The notes beneath the pieces were generated by a model. The model was not told where the DNA came from and made no database searches. It saw only the letters and a program-made list of their open reading frames with translations. The translations under genes were made by a program, and so were the position numbers. From contig CAIIXF020000005.1 in assembly GCA_903813345.2 (NCBI GenBank), positions 17,239,375-17,303,374 on the forward strand: a stretch of 64,000 nucleotides of DNA, read 5' to 3'. Origin of the DNA: Owenia fusiformis (Eukaryota > Annelida > Polychaeta > Sabellida > Oweniidae). Below, one piece after another: positions 1 through 20,295 of the stretch; position 1 is the stretch's first letter, and each line of letters begins with the position of its first letter.

Positions 1-2583
1 AGGTTATTCTAACCTTAGGGGATGATGAGATGAGCAGATCATATGTATTGATGAAAGAAACGCAGCGAAAGTCAATCATATGGCATTTTCGTATATTGTA
101 GCTTCACTTTTCCCTCGTCGTATTTAGAACTACTGTCTGAGCCACATGTGGAAAGGAAGTATATTAGACTACCCCCTCCCTCTTTGGAGCATGCCTCTTC
201 CTCGCTCTATACATGGTATATTCGAAAACAATTGCCTGGAGGCACACAAATCGCCTCAATGTGCTTCAGGGCACTCTAACTACCTCAAGGTTCTAGAAAT
301 TAACTTAATTTGTCTAGTGTTGAATCATCTCCCATCTCCTTCCCCGCCAAATGGAGAGGATGCGTTCAGCTTGTCAAGGGGGAGGAGGACGTTCACAAAG
401 CAAGAATATGTCTCAACTCAATTTTCCTCACACCACAACCCCCTCCCCCATTTTGAAATCCTGGATGGTTACATATTCCGAATCTCAGTTGTCTTGCTAT
501 GCCCTGTGCCCCTTGCTCCCCCCCCAAAAAAAAACATCCCCCAGCAGAAGAGAAGATGCTTAGCGGATTCCAGAGGCGTAATGCAGAACACAAATTCTTG
601 ATAATTTATGAATGTATGATGGTATATATTCTCATTCATAGTACAATAGGAAAAGATACGAGGACATCAATCACGTTCAAGTCTCCATCAACCATACACG
701 AGCGCTAGTTTCTCCCCGGAGAGCTATATGGGATCAAGGAGTACGTTTTATTCCCTCAAAATGACACATATGATTGAAGTATTTTGTGGATGTTATTTTA
801 GATTAACATGAATAACCTGAAATGGCTTTTGGGGGTTTGTTTTATCATGGAGACATTAAGAGCGAAACATCGCTCTACAACACTATTTTCCATCCTAAAT
901 ACTAAATTCGTTATCTTGTTATTTCAAATGTTCCAAATTTGCTTGGTAGACTGACTCTATGGCATTAAAGCAAGAATTGTGGCTACATTGCAGTGATAGA
1001 GATACTTACGAATTTACAGGTGAAACTTACCTAGGAAACTGCCTAGGATCTGATACAGGGTTGAGGTGACTTCTATCGCTTATCACACAACATTAGAAGA
1101 TTAGGGCGTCTTTATCGTGTTTGTTTTTTAAACCATGAGGTCACCTAAAAGACAAAGAGCCTGCTGGTGTAGTATCTCCTGGAGGCTGCTAACTTTCTTG
1201 CGCTGTCTGTACTGAGGACGGGGGTCGGGGCGGTCCTCAGTGGAAATTAGGAGGGGGGAGGTGTAAAAATTATTTTCAGCGCTAAAATAATTGGGCCATT
1301 TTCAAAAGAAAAGGTTTGTCTAGTAATTTTTAGTTGGCTTGGTTCCTTTATTGAAACAACATTATATACAACATTGACAGTGCCTAAGCCAAGGCATTAT
1401 TGCTATATTTGAGGCTATCTTAGGGGGTAACCCGGTGGGGGGGGGGGGGGTAATAAGGGGGATTCCCATCATGATGAGGTGATGACACAACCTCAACATT
1501 TTTATTTATTGATCATCAGTACCCTTTCCTTACATTCGATTGCTGCTTTAAAAGAAAGCTTCATCTTTCCAATGTACTAGGCTCCCTTGGGGTTGTATCA
1601 GATCGAAGAAGTGTACTTTTGACTGTGATCAAAGAGGGTATGAAAAGTGGGACGTTCGGTCTTTTGATACAGCTGGATACAAACGCCAATGGTTGCTCGA
1701 TGTGTTTTTGCGAAGGAAGGCACCCTAATCCTTGTAAAACTCCTTCTTTAGTTCTAAATATCTGGTATATATTACGAGGACGCCAGAATAGGTACAAAAG
1801 CCGGGAAAAAAGCATTGGCAATGACAGCTGTGATCTTACGCAGTTCTATATTTGTTCAAGCAATCCAAGAATTATACCATATTATATAAAATATCTCGAC
1901 CTCTGATTGGATAATTCAAGTCACATGGTTTGTGAAAAATGACCTCCTTTGCATAAATCCTATCTTTTACTCATCATTGTAAATGTCTAGTCGATTCAAA
2001 GAATGTGCCATATGCCTCTGCATCTGCGCATCTGGCTCTTGAAGGCGTATATGCTCTTGTAATTATTGTAAGGGGTTTACACATAAGTGTTAACCCAAGA
2101 CAAGGTAAAGATAACGTTTTGTTTTCTTTCTGTTTTGGATTATTTGCCCACTTCAGTGCACTTTTCTGAGATTATTTTGCAGAGAATCATTGCCGCACGA
2201 TGCCTACATGTGCATCAAACACATCGTAGATGTATCATTTTTATATTTCACACTTATTTGTTAAATGTTATTCACAATTATGGATGCTATTCAAAATCGT
2301 GATTTTATTATGTATTGGAATCCACATAAGACAAAGGATATAGCCTAGGCCTAAATGCATTCGCAACACATATTGCGTTACTATTTTTATTCAATTTCAA
2401 TTTTGTTATCATTTTTCATCTTTAGATCTAGTATGCACACATAGATGTCATATTTATCCAACATTAGCACTACGTTTTTCAAGTGTTAATTTTCACCATA
2501 TAAGGATTGGTATCGATTTGGCGAAGGGAATTGAACACATGTTTCTGTTAAACCAGTCATCAAAAAATTCTGAAAATTTCCCC

Positions 2584-2657
2584 CTGCTTGCAGCGAGAAG
2601 ACGGACCGGTTCGGGGCAATCTGCTTGCAGCGAGAAGACGGACCGGTTCGGGGCAAT
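2584..2657. repeat. 37-bp tandem duplication (two copies)
   Basis: Two identical head-to-tail copies of a GC-richer unit containing GCAGCGAGAAGACGGACCGG, at 2584-2620 and 2621-2657. Perfect identity suggests a recent duplication. Confidence 0.85.
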
Positions 2658-3397
2658 AGCTGATGAAATTCTTTGTCACAAAGTTTAGCATTTTTTATAA
2701 AATCAAACGCGCGTCATTGAAACTCACAAGATGTAAATAGCATGTCACTTACATCATACCTTGATGGGGAAAAAAGATCTTATATGTTAGAAGTACTAAA
2801 TAAAAGTTATCGTGAAAATGAGACAGTCGTTCTCGAGAGAAAAGAGCATAAATGCGCATTTAGAAAGTTTTGGTCCGTTTAAAAATCTGTAAAAATTTGG
2901 GGTACTTAAAAGCATCGGGAGGCATCATATATTTCAAATTAGACACGAGGAAGTCAATATTGAGCAAGTTATGGCTATTTTTAAATTCAAATAAAACCGT
3001 TAACCCGTACCGGTCCAGCGTATACCAAGGGTGAATTACAGCAGAAGCACATTGCGTCAGTTCTTAGTACTATAGAATTATTTACAGCGGGTAACATACA
3101 GGTATCCAGACCAATGGAACATAAATTAGCCTGGAATCTTTTTGAAGAATTATTATCTAAATATTTAGATAAGAATAAGTTGTGTTTATGTTGATGGTCA
3201 GTCAGTCTTTCGCAATGTTACGACGCCCAGTTGCACCCGTTGAATCTTTTCTTCATCCGTTCGTCTTAAAATGACTTTTCTGTAAAATAATACAATGGAA
3301 GTTCGAGTCTAGTGCATAATCAAAATCAAGATATATTGAAAATGGTAGCAGGCCCATCTTGTAGGGTTTCAGTTGACCTTGGAAGTCGAAGATGTAG

Positions 3398-3544
3398 CAG
3401 GCCCGTAGTCAGCTTTTAATGCCAATCAAAAAATTCCAAGGAGAAGGCGCTCACATCTGACAACTTTGGCTCAAAGGTGTTCAGAATAGTCAAAATTGCG
3501 TGATTTTGAAAGAGATCCGATCCCCCTCCCCGGCTACGGGCCTG
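3398..3544. mobile_element. CAGGCCCGTAG-ended short element
   Basis: Begins CAGGCCCGTAGTCAG and ends CGGCTACGGGCCTG, forming short terminal inverted repeats. The same ends occur around 28914-29135 and 35329-35429, with remnants near 25950 and 34690, so this is a dispersed family. No internal coding capacity. Confidence 0.6.
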
Positions 3545-3821
3545 GGTAGTACGTTAATGGTTAGAAACATCAATACAATTTGGTCATGTACATCTGGTGT
3601 CTTACAGCCCCGGATCACAGTCCCCCGGGAATTACAGTCCTCTGGGAATTCTAGTCCACCTGTATATATTTAAGACATTATAATTCGATCACTATAATAA
3701 AAGCAATTGGGACTTTAGGGAGGGGAACCATATGGGACCCACATTACATTATCATTAATGAATTGGCATTGCGTTAAATCTATGGACCCCTTCCAATACA
3801 ACTAATTCACAATCTTGAGTA

Positions 3822-3838
3822 AAGGAACCAACCGGATG
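3822..3838 (+). CDS. Possible alpha-tubulin first exon (ATG followed by a donor)
   Basis: The next tubulin exon starts with codon 2, so a phase-0 ATG immediately followed by a 5' splice site is needed upstream. In the parts of the 3-8 kb stretch I scanned, the best match is ACCAACCGGATG followed by GTAAGA (ATG at 3836-3838). A TATATATT run at about 3663 could be a TATA box, but I see no clean initiator. The 4.3-kb intron implied would contain the foldback element at 4861-6344. This rests on pattern only and could be wrong. Confidence 0.22.
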
Positions 3839-4860
3839 GTAAGAGTATTTAATTTGATAAAGTTACGTTAGTCCCGCTTTAGTAGCCTCAGGGATAGCCT
3901 TACCTTAAAGGCAGAATCAGATCTATAGGGGGTGACAAAATTACAAGCAATGTGCATAATTGACCTACCAATCAATTGCTTACAATATCTAATACAATAT
4001 CTCCCAAAAAATTCACAATATGTTATAAATTGGTAAAGTTATTAATGATTCAAAGTGCAAAAATGATTTCAATTCTCCCAAATAATAAGAATGGTAACCA
4101 TTCTTATAGAAAAATAATACATTATTGTAAAAATCTTTTGTTTTCCTTGAATAAAGTATGCACTTTTGTGATTTTTAGAAAATAGACATGACAAGGAATG
4201 ACATGAGCCAAAAATATTCTAAAATTGAAACAATTTTTTGTTTATCCTACTCGCTATCTCTGATTCTCTCTTTAACTAAAAGAAGAGTTGAACTACTGAA
4301 CATTATCATGGGTGAACGGTATGTTCGCCTAGAAAGTACAGACACGAAATGACAAGAAAATGCCTGTTATTTGTTCTTTGAGTCATCAATCCGCTCATTA
4401 TCTACTAGTCAGCGAAAATAAAGTCTGATTATGTTCAATGTTATGTCTTCAGTGGGTCTATATCCTGATACCAATAATATAATAATATGTTTCAGTTACG
4501 AGGATTAATATGTAACAGTTGGATACCCGAATCCAATCACTGACTCACTTACAGATATCAACTGGATCGAGTTAAGGACAGTTTAACGCACAGTCTATAA
4601 TTGCTTTGAGGTAGTTCCGCATGTTTGGTTTCCCCAAAAAATAAACAAATGCCATTTGCATATTTAATCAAACATATTGAGCATCATATTCTACCAACAT
4701 CTGAAAATATCCACATAAAATGTGAAAATATGACTTATTCATTAATCATTGGTAACTGAAATTATAAATCACCTTATACACACACGACCTCTATATTATG
4801 ATTCAAGATTTTATTGTGTTTCAAGCCAAATAATTGGCTTCCTCACAAAAATCATCAAGA

Positions 4861-6344
4861 CACGCCTTACCATCGCGTAAGCAGGCGTCACCGTACAGCG
4901 TCAAAAAATAGCGGAGTACAGTTTTCTGTACGGTAACGCAAATTAACTGCTTTGAAGCAAAAACTATGACAAGGGTTTAAAAAAATTAATTTGATGAAAA
5001 CTGGTACGATTTCATGTGAAATAAAAACAGCATTCTCTTAGAAATGGTTTTAACTTTCTGATTATGATAAACGTTTTACGAGCACTGTTCGGATATTTTC
5101 TGAGTGAATCGGGCCACACAATCGACCAGAGTGAAAAAAGGTTGTTTTTCACATTTTGTTTGGTTATTATTTTCCCTACCGTCTAAGAGTATGGATTATT
5201 TTTATGAGAATATGTATTTGTTACTTACACATTTTAGAACGAACAAAGATTCAGCAAACAACCATTCATTATGTTTATTTAAAAAAGATCAAATTTGTAC
5301 GGTGACGCACCAGCTGTACGGTGACGCTATGCTTTGATGAACTAAATGAGACTAAGATTGTATGAAATGGAAACTCTGGAGTATGATCATTTGTTCATAT
5401 ATAGTGCATGGGCGCTACAGTTCAACGATATCTTCCACAGCTTAATGGAAGGTTACTGGAAATGTATGATACGGTAAAGATCATGAAACCAAAAACTCTC
5501 ATGTTGCTATGTTATTGATGTTTTAAAACAAGGGATGTCACAAGTAAATCTCATCTTGCACGTGTGACTTTTTAGGATGAAAGATGCAATATCTTGCATG
5601 GGGTAAAGATGGCTGTGTAGGCTATCTTTGTTAGTCATATGAGAAAAGCCTGATTTAGTTCAAATGATACCAAAGCATTACGTCAACTTTCAAATAGTTA
5701 ATTCCATGAAAACTAAAAATATCGAAATTAATACTTCCTGTCCGCCATCTTAATTGCGAAGGTGACGGCTGTAACCTTCGCTTGATACTTACCAGTGATA
5801 ATGTACATGTAGATCTGACGCTTCTTTACCTCTTGTTCGAACAGTAATCTTAGAGCACTTCATAGAATCTAAGGAAGCGTCACCGTACAGCTGATGCGTC
5901 ACCGTACAGTTCTGATCTTTTTTAAATAAATACACTGAATGATTATTTGCCGAATATTCATCTGTTCTAAAATGTGTAGATAACAAATACATATTCTCAT
6001 AAAAATAATCCATACTCTCAGACGACAGGGAAAATAATAAACAAACGAAAAGTGAAAAAACACCATTTTTCTCTCGAGTCGATTATGTGGGCCGATCCAG
6101 TCAGAAAAAATCCGAGCAGTGCTCGAAAAACTTTTATCATAATTAGAAAGTTAAAACCATTCCTAAGAGAATGCTGTTTTCATTACACCCGAAATCGTAT
6201 TTATTTTCATCTAATTAATCTTTTTAAAACCCTCATTATAGTTTTTACTTCAACTCAGTTAATTTTCGTCACCGTACAGAAAACTGTACTACTGTATTTT
6301 TTGACGCTGTACGGTGACGCCTGCTTACGCGATGGTTAGGCGTG
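4861..6344. mobile_element. Foldback-like element with about 470-bp inverted arms
   Basis: The left arm (4861 to about 5337) and right arm (about 5880 to 6344) are inverted copies of each other. Outer ends are CACGCCTTACCATCGCG and CGCGATGGTTAGGCGTG. The 5-bp sequence CAAGA lies immediately outside both ends (4856-4860 and 6345-6349), a good target-site duplication. The motif ACCGTACAG (or its complement) recurs several times in each arm. The 540-bp spacer has no transposase; part of it (about 5640-5790) is repeated at about 48790-48940. Long arms and lack of coding sequence fit a non-autonomous foldback or MITE-like transposon. Confidence 0.8.
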
Positions 6345-6796
6345 CAAGACATAAATATACATTTATAAAGTAAAATGCATTGTATAACATGTATGTCATA
6401 AACATTATCATACACCATACTTTTGCAAAGTAGTTCTAACGCCCCCCCCATCCATTAATTTTCACATCTTGCATCTGTTAAAGGATTTTTTTCGTTTTTC
6501 CTAAGCAATCCAGTCTTGGGCTTAGCCCTCTGTTTGTTCAAAATATAATACGGCGATTCTTCCCGTGATTCGTGTAATGCCAAGTACATGGAAGATAGTA
6601 CACCATACTGTTTCATTCTGTTATACCAGTGTATTCCGTCAGTCATATGAAATACCTTCATGGATCAAGATGCGTGGAACGTCAAACATGAGTTTAGCGA
6701 TGCCGGGTAACAAGTGTAAAAGAATCGAGCTTAGTTACCCTGGGACTATGTGCTAGAAATATTCCATACTACGCTCTGAGTATAACAGAGATGTTC

Positions 6797-7275
6797 ATAC
6801 TTAATGATTTTAAAAGTAGCAATCGATGGAAGTTTAAATATGAACTGAACTAATATGAACATTGCAGTATTAACTCGAATTCTGATTGATTGAGAGGGGA
6901 GGGGTTAAGAGCATTTTTGTGTGTTTTTGTACCTCCGTTATTTTTCTAGCTTGAGCCACAGAATACACTATTTGGCGTAAAAATCAAGGTAATCAGGAGC
7001 AGAGGGGTAGATGAACAAATTATGATAGTCGGAAGTTGAATTGATGTCGATTAACTGGAATTCATTAAATATTGTTAGCTGCCCTGTTTGTAATAACTGT
7101 AGAAAATGCAAAGTGATAATTATTGCTCTATTTGATGAATAATTATTTTTTTGCATATTGAATTCCCTTTATAATATGCTTGATTTCATGAAACTCGAAT
7201 GAAACTGCAATGTTCATATTAGTTCAGTTCATATTTTAACTCCCATCGATTGCTACTTTTAAAATCATTAACTGT
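6797..7275. repeat. About 475-bp element with about 80-bp inverted ends
   Basis: TTAATGATTTTAAAAGTAGC near 6801 and GCTACTTTTAAAATCATTAA near 7270 are the outer ends of arms that continue inward for about 80 bp (ATCGATGG, TGAACTGAACTAATATGAAC, CATTGCAGT and their complements). The interior has no recognisable gene. No clear target duplication was found. Confidence 0.65.
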
Positions 7276-8126
7276 CATTGACTGTCTAATGAATCTTTAA
7301 AAGTAAAAATATACAATTTATTGCCAAGTATTCAGGATTTTTTCAGAAACTTATGAATCGTCTTTTTATGATGTTTTGCATGTTCCAGAATGTTTGTGCA
7401 AACTGCGGTAACAGAATTATGATGATTCTCCAATCCAAATTTTGGGGATATTTTTTTATTCTCCCCTCCCCAAATTTTTCTTTCTTTGGAAGTTCATACG
7501 TTAAGTTATAGAAAAGCAATTTCACCTTGACTTTTATTTCATTTGAAAAATATTCGATTATCCTTTTAGGAAATATAGCATGACCATATGACCCACCCAT
7601 CTTGCGACTTCGTGTTGTCAAAAAGGTTGCAGACATATTAACTGTTTCAGAGTATACACAAATGCATAAAGCTTATTGCGAGATACTATATCATTATTAA
7701 GTTGCTTTTGATTTTTTCTCAGAATACTGGGCGCTGCCCAGTATATGGCACGAGCGTATTGTCTTTCGCCAAATTACTGTATGAAGTTGAAAGCCCATGA
7801 AAACACCGAAAAAACTAGGATGATTTTTTCCCTGTGCAGTTGTCATGTCATTTGCATTTTGTTAATTATGTTACATAATTGAGATTCTACAAGAAAAAAC
7901 AAAACATCCAAACAGCGATTGTCTCAAATGACTTAAATACAACGCTCACGTTCGTCTTTCATTCACGACGGGGTTTGGACGACCAAGATCAGGTGCACGT
8001 CTTACCCGTACGATATTCTACCGATCCCAAACGTGGCTTTGTACTATCGTAACGAGATGAACATGAAAATGTGTAGATGCATTCGATCTGTTTCAGCTCT
8101 AAAATATCACTCCTTGTTTTTTCCAG

Positions 8127-15920
<7,794 letters not shown>

Positions 15921-16006
15921 GTAAAAATGTGAGAATATTTTGAGGCTGGTTATGGACGTCATCGATGTACAGTATTTATTGTAACATAATTATGAAGCAA
16001 CCATTG

Positions 16007-16012
16007 ATTAAA
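16007..16012 (+). terminator. Probable polyadenylation signal of alpha-tubulin (ATTAAA)
   Basis: The common variant hexamer ATTAAA lies 87 bases after the tubulin stop codon, followed directly by a GT-rich stretch (GGTTGTGTG) of the kind found downstream of cleavage sites. I saw no AATAAA closer to the stop. Confidence 0.5.
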
Positions 16013-16239
16013 AGGTTGTGTGAATTGTCCAATTAATAATATAATTGACAATCGGGCGGGGCTACTTTTCTATACGCCATCAATCATGATAAATTGGATT
16101 AATGTATGGAGAGAGTGTCACTCTGACTTGTTACTATCACGTTGTCTTGGTTATGATGATAGACCTCAATGATATTAGGCTATCATCTAACAAATAATAC
16201 AAATGGCGAATCAGATCAGTGAACGAATTGAAATACTTG

Positions 16240-16365
16240 TTATTTATAAACTTGTTTTCCACATGCAAATACATGTGCTCCATCAATCTTGAAAATACTA
16301 GTTACTTACAAACTTCTTATCCGCATGCAAATACACGTGCTCCATTGGCGTGCAAAACCGGATGC
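16240..16365. repeat. About 60-bp tandem pair with octamer and E-box motifs
   Basis: Two head-to-tail units carry CATGCAAATACATGTGCTCC and CATGCAAATACACGTGCTCC. Each includes the POU octamer ATGCAAAT followed 3 bp later by a CANNTG E-box. The pair lies about 330 bp after the tubulin stop. Any regulatory role is unproven. Confidence 0.5.
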
Positions 16366-18661
16366 GCAATTTCTCATGCCTAGATCTGAGAAAGCACACA
16401 TTGATAAATTGGGAGTATTTTTAATAGCAGCTACTGGTGATAATCATGCACGATATAAGTATTGACAATAACATAATAATTATTCTGTGAATTCATTAAT
16501 AATTTATAGACCCACCACGTTCTCAAGCATGTGCTCCGGTGCTACTATACCTTGTTCAAGTTATTACATCTAACTACAAGAGTTTCATCTAGAGCATATA
16601 CTACTCGAAGAAGCTCTCTTTAATTATGACTATTAGAAAGGGTATGATTAAGAAGATAGGTGCATGTAGTGCATACAGTACAATCATGTGAATTATGTTC
16701 ATCATTACAATGCATATAATTTGCAGTGGATAATAAGCATGGGTTATCGGTTATCATATCATGTCAGTTAAAATACAATATCCATTTCCTGTATATGTCG
16801 GTTTTTTTATGATGGTGATTTTTGAGTTTGAAATCTATTGAAAATCGTTTTAAATTCGAATAGATGGCGGAATAGTGCTCATATCTTCTTGTTATTTCAA
16901 TGGCCTTTCTACGCAGAAACACTTTCGGTTTTAAAGAAGGGGTCATATGAAGCAGCTGTACAAAAAAAGTAATCGAATATCAAACAAACAAGTATATTAG
17001 TTCCCGAATATATACAAATCATCAAAACTTCACATGCATAAGCACGTGGCCTCTCCTTCGTTGATGTTCTCGTCATAATCATGTTGTTTTATGTGTCTCA
17101 AATGCAAAATATTGTGGTGGATCACTTTTCATATCAGAAATTTAAGTATGAAATGAGAATAAATGAATTCACATTAATGGGACGGGGATTATGTAACTAT
17201 ACGCCTTTGTATACGCGACTCAGACTCATTAACCCATTCGCAGTTGTATGTTTTAAACGCCATTACTGCTGTATTATTCTCATCCTCCGATCACAGGGTT
17301 TCAAAATCCAGAATATCTTCTTTGACGGAGGTACGGACCTGCTTAGGAGGATGTATTATTCTGTGCCAATTTTATACCATTTTTGTACATTTTGCAGTGT
17401 TTTGATTTTATATTATTAGTGTATATAGTAGCAAGACTTGAGCTCATCGCAAGATAATGTCATAAATACTACTGTTAGCATATGTTTCTGTGTAAACTCG
17501 AAATAAATACTGACAAAGAAAATGCTTTAGTTGGTTATTTTGCCTTTTCTTTAATTCGCCTGACTAATTGCAATTATCTATACTTTAAAAGTCGTAAAAC
17601 AGACACAGTGTCGTGGATTGTAAGTTATTTTTGTTTGACAATCAGCAAGACTTGTTTTTTTTTCATGAGAACGTGTATTAATAAATCGCTAAATGAAAAA
17701 GCGCACGGTATGGTTTAGTGAAATGGCTGACACATAAGCCCCGTGGGTTAATTTCTAGTAGAAATCTATCCTCCTCCTCTTATTTTGTTTGATTTACGGC
17801 CATGATAATGGGTTATATCGAAAGATGGACGTTATTTGACCAGTCCTGTAAGTTATGTAAGTTGGTAACCCTGCAAGGGACGTTAGGTACCCGGTCACCC
17901 GGTTTTTTACACAAACCCCAGTTTACATTTTTATGAAAAATGAAGGCCATTTTAAATTGAACAGTCATATTGTCAATTCCTTCTCGAGCAGAGGTCCAAC
18001 ACCCATAAGGCATAAACCTATAAAACTTTTGCACATTGTTGACGATGCGCCTTTTTTAACAGATCTCATATCTTCGTCAAATAGTCCCAGAATACCAAAC
18101 ATGTTTTACCATACATTGCACCTATTCATCAAGTAATTCAATAGTTAACTTGAAAAAATCGTCCAGTTAGTTTCTTGTAGAAATCGCAAAATCCCTCTCC
18201 GTTCATCTTGTCCCATTACCGAGCGTGTATATTTGCTTATACAGTACTCACCATAAATAAATGACACCTGGATTTGCAGAAGTGAGGATAGAGTATACAA
18301 AATGTAAAACATAAAAACTTAAGGGATGTGTATCTAGACATTATTGGAAAGTATGAAGTCTCAAATCACCATGGTCTGGGAATGGTGATAGAAAATCAAG
18401 ATGCCATTTATTCATGGTGAGCACTGTATGTATATTTGCTTAAATGCCATCATAGAACAGAATAATATAACTTGCTATAATAGTGGCTACCATTTGAGGT
18501 ATAGACATTTGCAGCCTAAGATCTGAGCTATTTGCATTATATGTTTGTCAGCTTTTAAGATGTAAACACAATCACATATCAAAATAAAATAAAATATAAA
18601 TGATATATTTTGTTGTTTTCTTTATTAACTGAATCTACAACATTTGTGACATGCATAGGTA

Positions 18662-18859
18662 CACTTTTCTCCATAAGTTTGGCAACCGAAAATCTCCTTT
18701 TAGATGACTCTTTAAAAACATGTTGGTGTTTGGCGATTAGAAAAAACTGTCAAATTCCTAAATATTGTAATTAGGAACAAAATTTAGATTCAGACATTGA
18801 CAAGCTTTGATATGCTATCAAATGATTACTTCGGAATACCAAACTTATGGAGGGGAGTG
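18662..18859. mobile_element. Second copy of the 198-bp TA-flanked MITE
   Basis: Same inverted ends as the element at 14343-14539 (CACTTTTCTCCATAAGTTTGG and its partner AACTTATGGAGGGGAGTG) and the same length within a base, flanked by TA on both sides. The interior is recognisably related, for example GACATTGACAAGCTTTG against GACATTGACATGCTTTG. Confidence 0.78.
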
Positions 18860-19224
18860 TATATTCACATGTCGACCATACATGTATGCAATACAATAAT
18901 TAGTATAGACAATGATATAATAGAACTTTGATTCAATATTAATAACAAATACCCATTAGATAGAAACACATTCAATAGAGATTTGAAACTACCTTTGTAA
19001 AGATGAAATGTGTGTTCAATACAGCGAAAAGGTATGGAATACTATCTCAGCAACATGACTCGGCAGGATGTTGATGTGTCTGGGTGTAATCTAGCTTTTT
19101 ATAAGGACTTTTCCATAGATGACTATATTTACTTAGGTTATGAATGCAATCAATACAATATGTCAAGGTTGTGTTGTGTCAATACAATAATATTGTATAT
19201 TTATGTCAGTACACAGCCAATCTG

Positions 19225-19395
19225 CAACAGTACCATACAGTACCGTTTTGATTATGGTATTGTACGGTACTGTGAAATATTGTATCGTAGACTACAAAAG
19301 TACCATACAGTACCGTGAACAATGTACGGCACCATACTCAAATGGTACCGTATGGTACCATACTCTTAATGTACCGTAGGGTACAATGATTTTAG
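19225..19395. repeat. Clustered GTAC palindromes
   Basis: Many near-palindromic GTAC-centred words (CAGTACCGT, GTACCATACAGTACCGT, GGTACCGTATGGTACC, ATTGTACGGTAC) are packed into about 170 bp, so the segment can fold in many ways. No coding or known-element match. Confidence 0.6.
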
Positions 19396-20139
19396 AGTGA
19401 GGGTACGTGGTGTACAATTCTGTACTTTATGTACCAGATGACACATGATAAGACATCACTTTTTAGTATTTAGGTATCGAAAATTATCTATTTCATGAAA
19501 ATGGCGGTCTTCAGGGTCCTATGTTCAGTAAGTCATCAGCATTACATCTGTGAACAGATTATCAAATATTACATTACAACGGAAATACTAAATTGAGTGG
19601 CCATTGAGAATTCCTACTCAAGTTCTGTACCCATATAAGGCATGAGCTTATAAAATTTGAACAAAATCTGACAACTGTTATTTGAGTTGTTTGTGCCAAC
19701 AGATGATCAAAACAACATAGGACGACTCGATGGACGGCTTCTCTATATCCCACCCTTTGGATAATTTTATATGTTATACTGTACATACAATGTTTCTGCA
19801 ATGACATACATTCTTGAAATCAAACAGTATCCTGGGTGATATTTCAGATTCTCAATGAGGAAACTGCATTCCTGACACATATAATTGAATTGACCTTGAA
19901 TCCTAGCCAATATTGTATTTTCAGTGCATTGCAAGGCAATTTCTATGCAACTCAACCTTAACCCTGTGAGACTCACTAATGTCAATTTAACAGTTCCCAA
20001 GAACTAGTTAAAATCAGCCTGGGTAAACCCTTTTCATTGCCATGAGGATGGGATCTTAAGTTTTTCTTGAATATTCTTGAGCATTCAATATTTCAGTCAA
20101 CTAGTGTATTGTACAGGTTTAGATTCCGTCAACAGGGAG

Positions 20140-20295
20140 TATGGGGAGCTTATCAACCAAGGAGTATAATAGGGATAGTTTATTCAACAGGGGTATAATA
20201 TAGGAGTTTCAGTCATTGGGGAATTAAGTAGTGAGTTTGACTCAACAGGGGTATAATGTGGGGAGTTTCAGTCAACAGAGGGTATCATACTGGGG
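20140..20295. repeat. Minisatellite spanning the cwo stop codon
   Basis: Degenerate units of roughly 35-50 bp built on TCAACAGGGGTATAAT and GGGGAGTTTCAGTCA repeat four to five times. The last coding residues (SMIPSVD) and the TGA stop fall inside the outermost unit. Confidence 0.65.
20179..20184 (-). terminator. Possible polyadenylation signal of clockwork orange
   Basis: TTTATT on the + strand gives AATAAA on the gene strand, 84 bases after the TGA stop. It lies inside the minisatellite that overlaps the end of the gene, so its use is uncertain. Confidence 0.4.

Larger units (their letters stand above)
1..3820. other. No gene seen; AT-rich intergenic DNA with short repeats
   Basis: The reading frames here are short, have no recognisable domain and no splice context. 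Visible structure: a poly-G run near 1437-1450, the 37-bp tandem duplication at 2584-2657, and a 147-bp element at 3398-3544 bounded by CAGGCCCGTAG and CTACGGGCCTG. Nothing supports an RNA gene. Confidence 0.5.
16030..20130. other. No gene seen between tubulin and clockwork orange
   Basis: Both neighbouring genes end here (convergent 3' ends). Contents are repeats: the octamer/E-box pair, a MITE at 18662-18859, a repeat at about 17820-18050 related inversely to 8590-8720 (CTCGAGCAGAGGTCCAACACCCATAAGGC against GCCTAATGGGCGTAGG-type sequence), and GTACC palindromes at 19228-19390. Short frames show no domain. Confidence 0.5.

Noticed and set aside
146-601. 151-codon open frame on the plus strand near the left edge
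   Set aside because: Low-complexity Pro-rich and Lys-rich stretches, a homopolymer C/A run, no domain and no splice context; most likely chance.
5104-5337. 77-codon frame and its 74-codon counterpart at 5789-6013 on the other strand
   Set aside because: They are the same sequence in the two inverted arms of the foldback element. No start context or domain, so conservation reflects the repeat and not coding.
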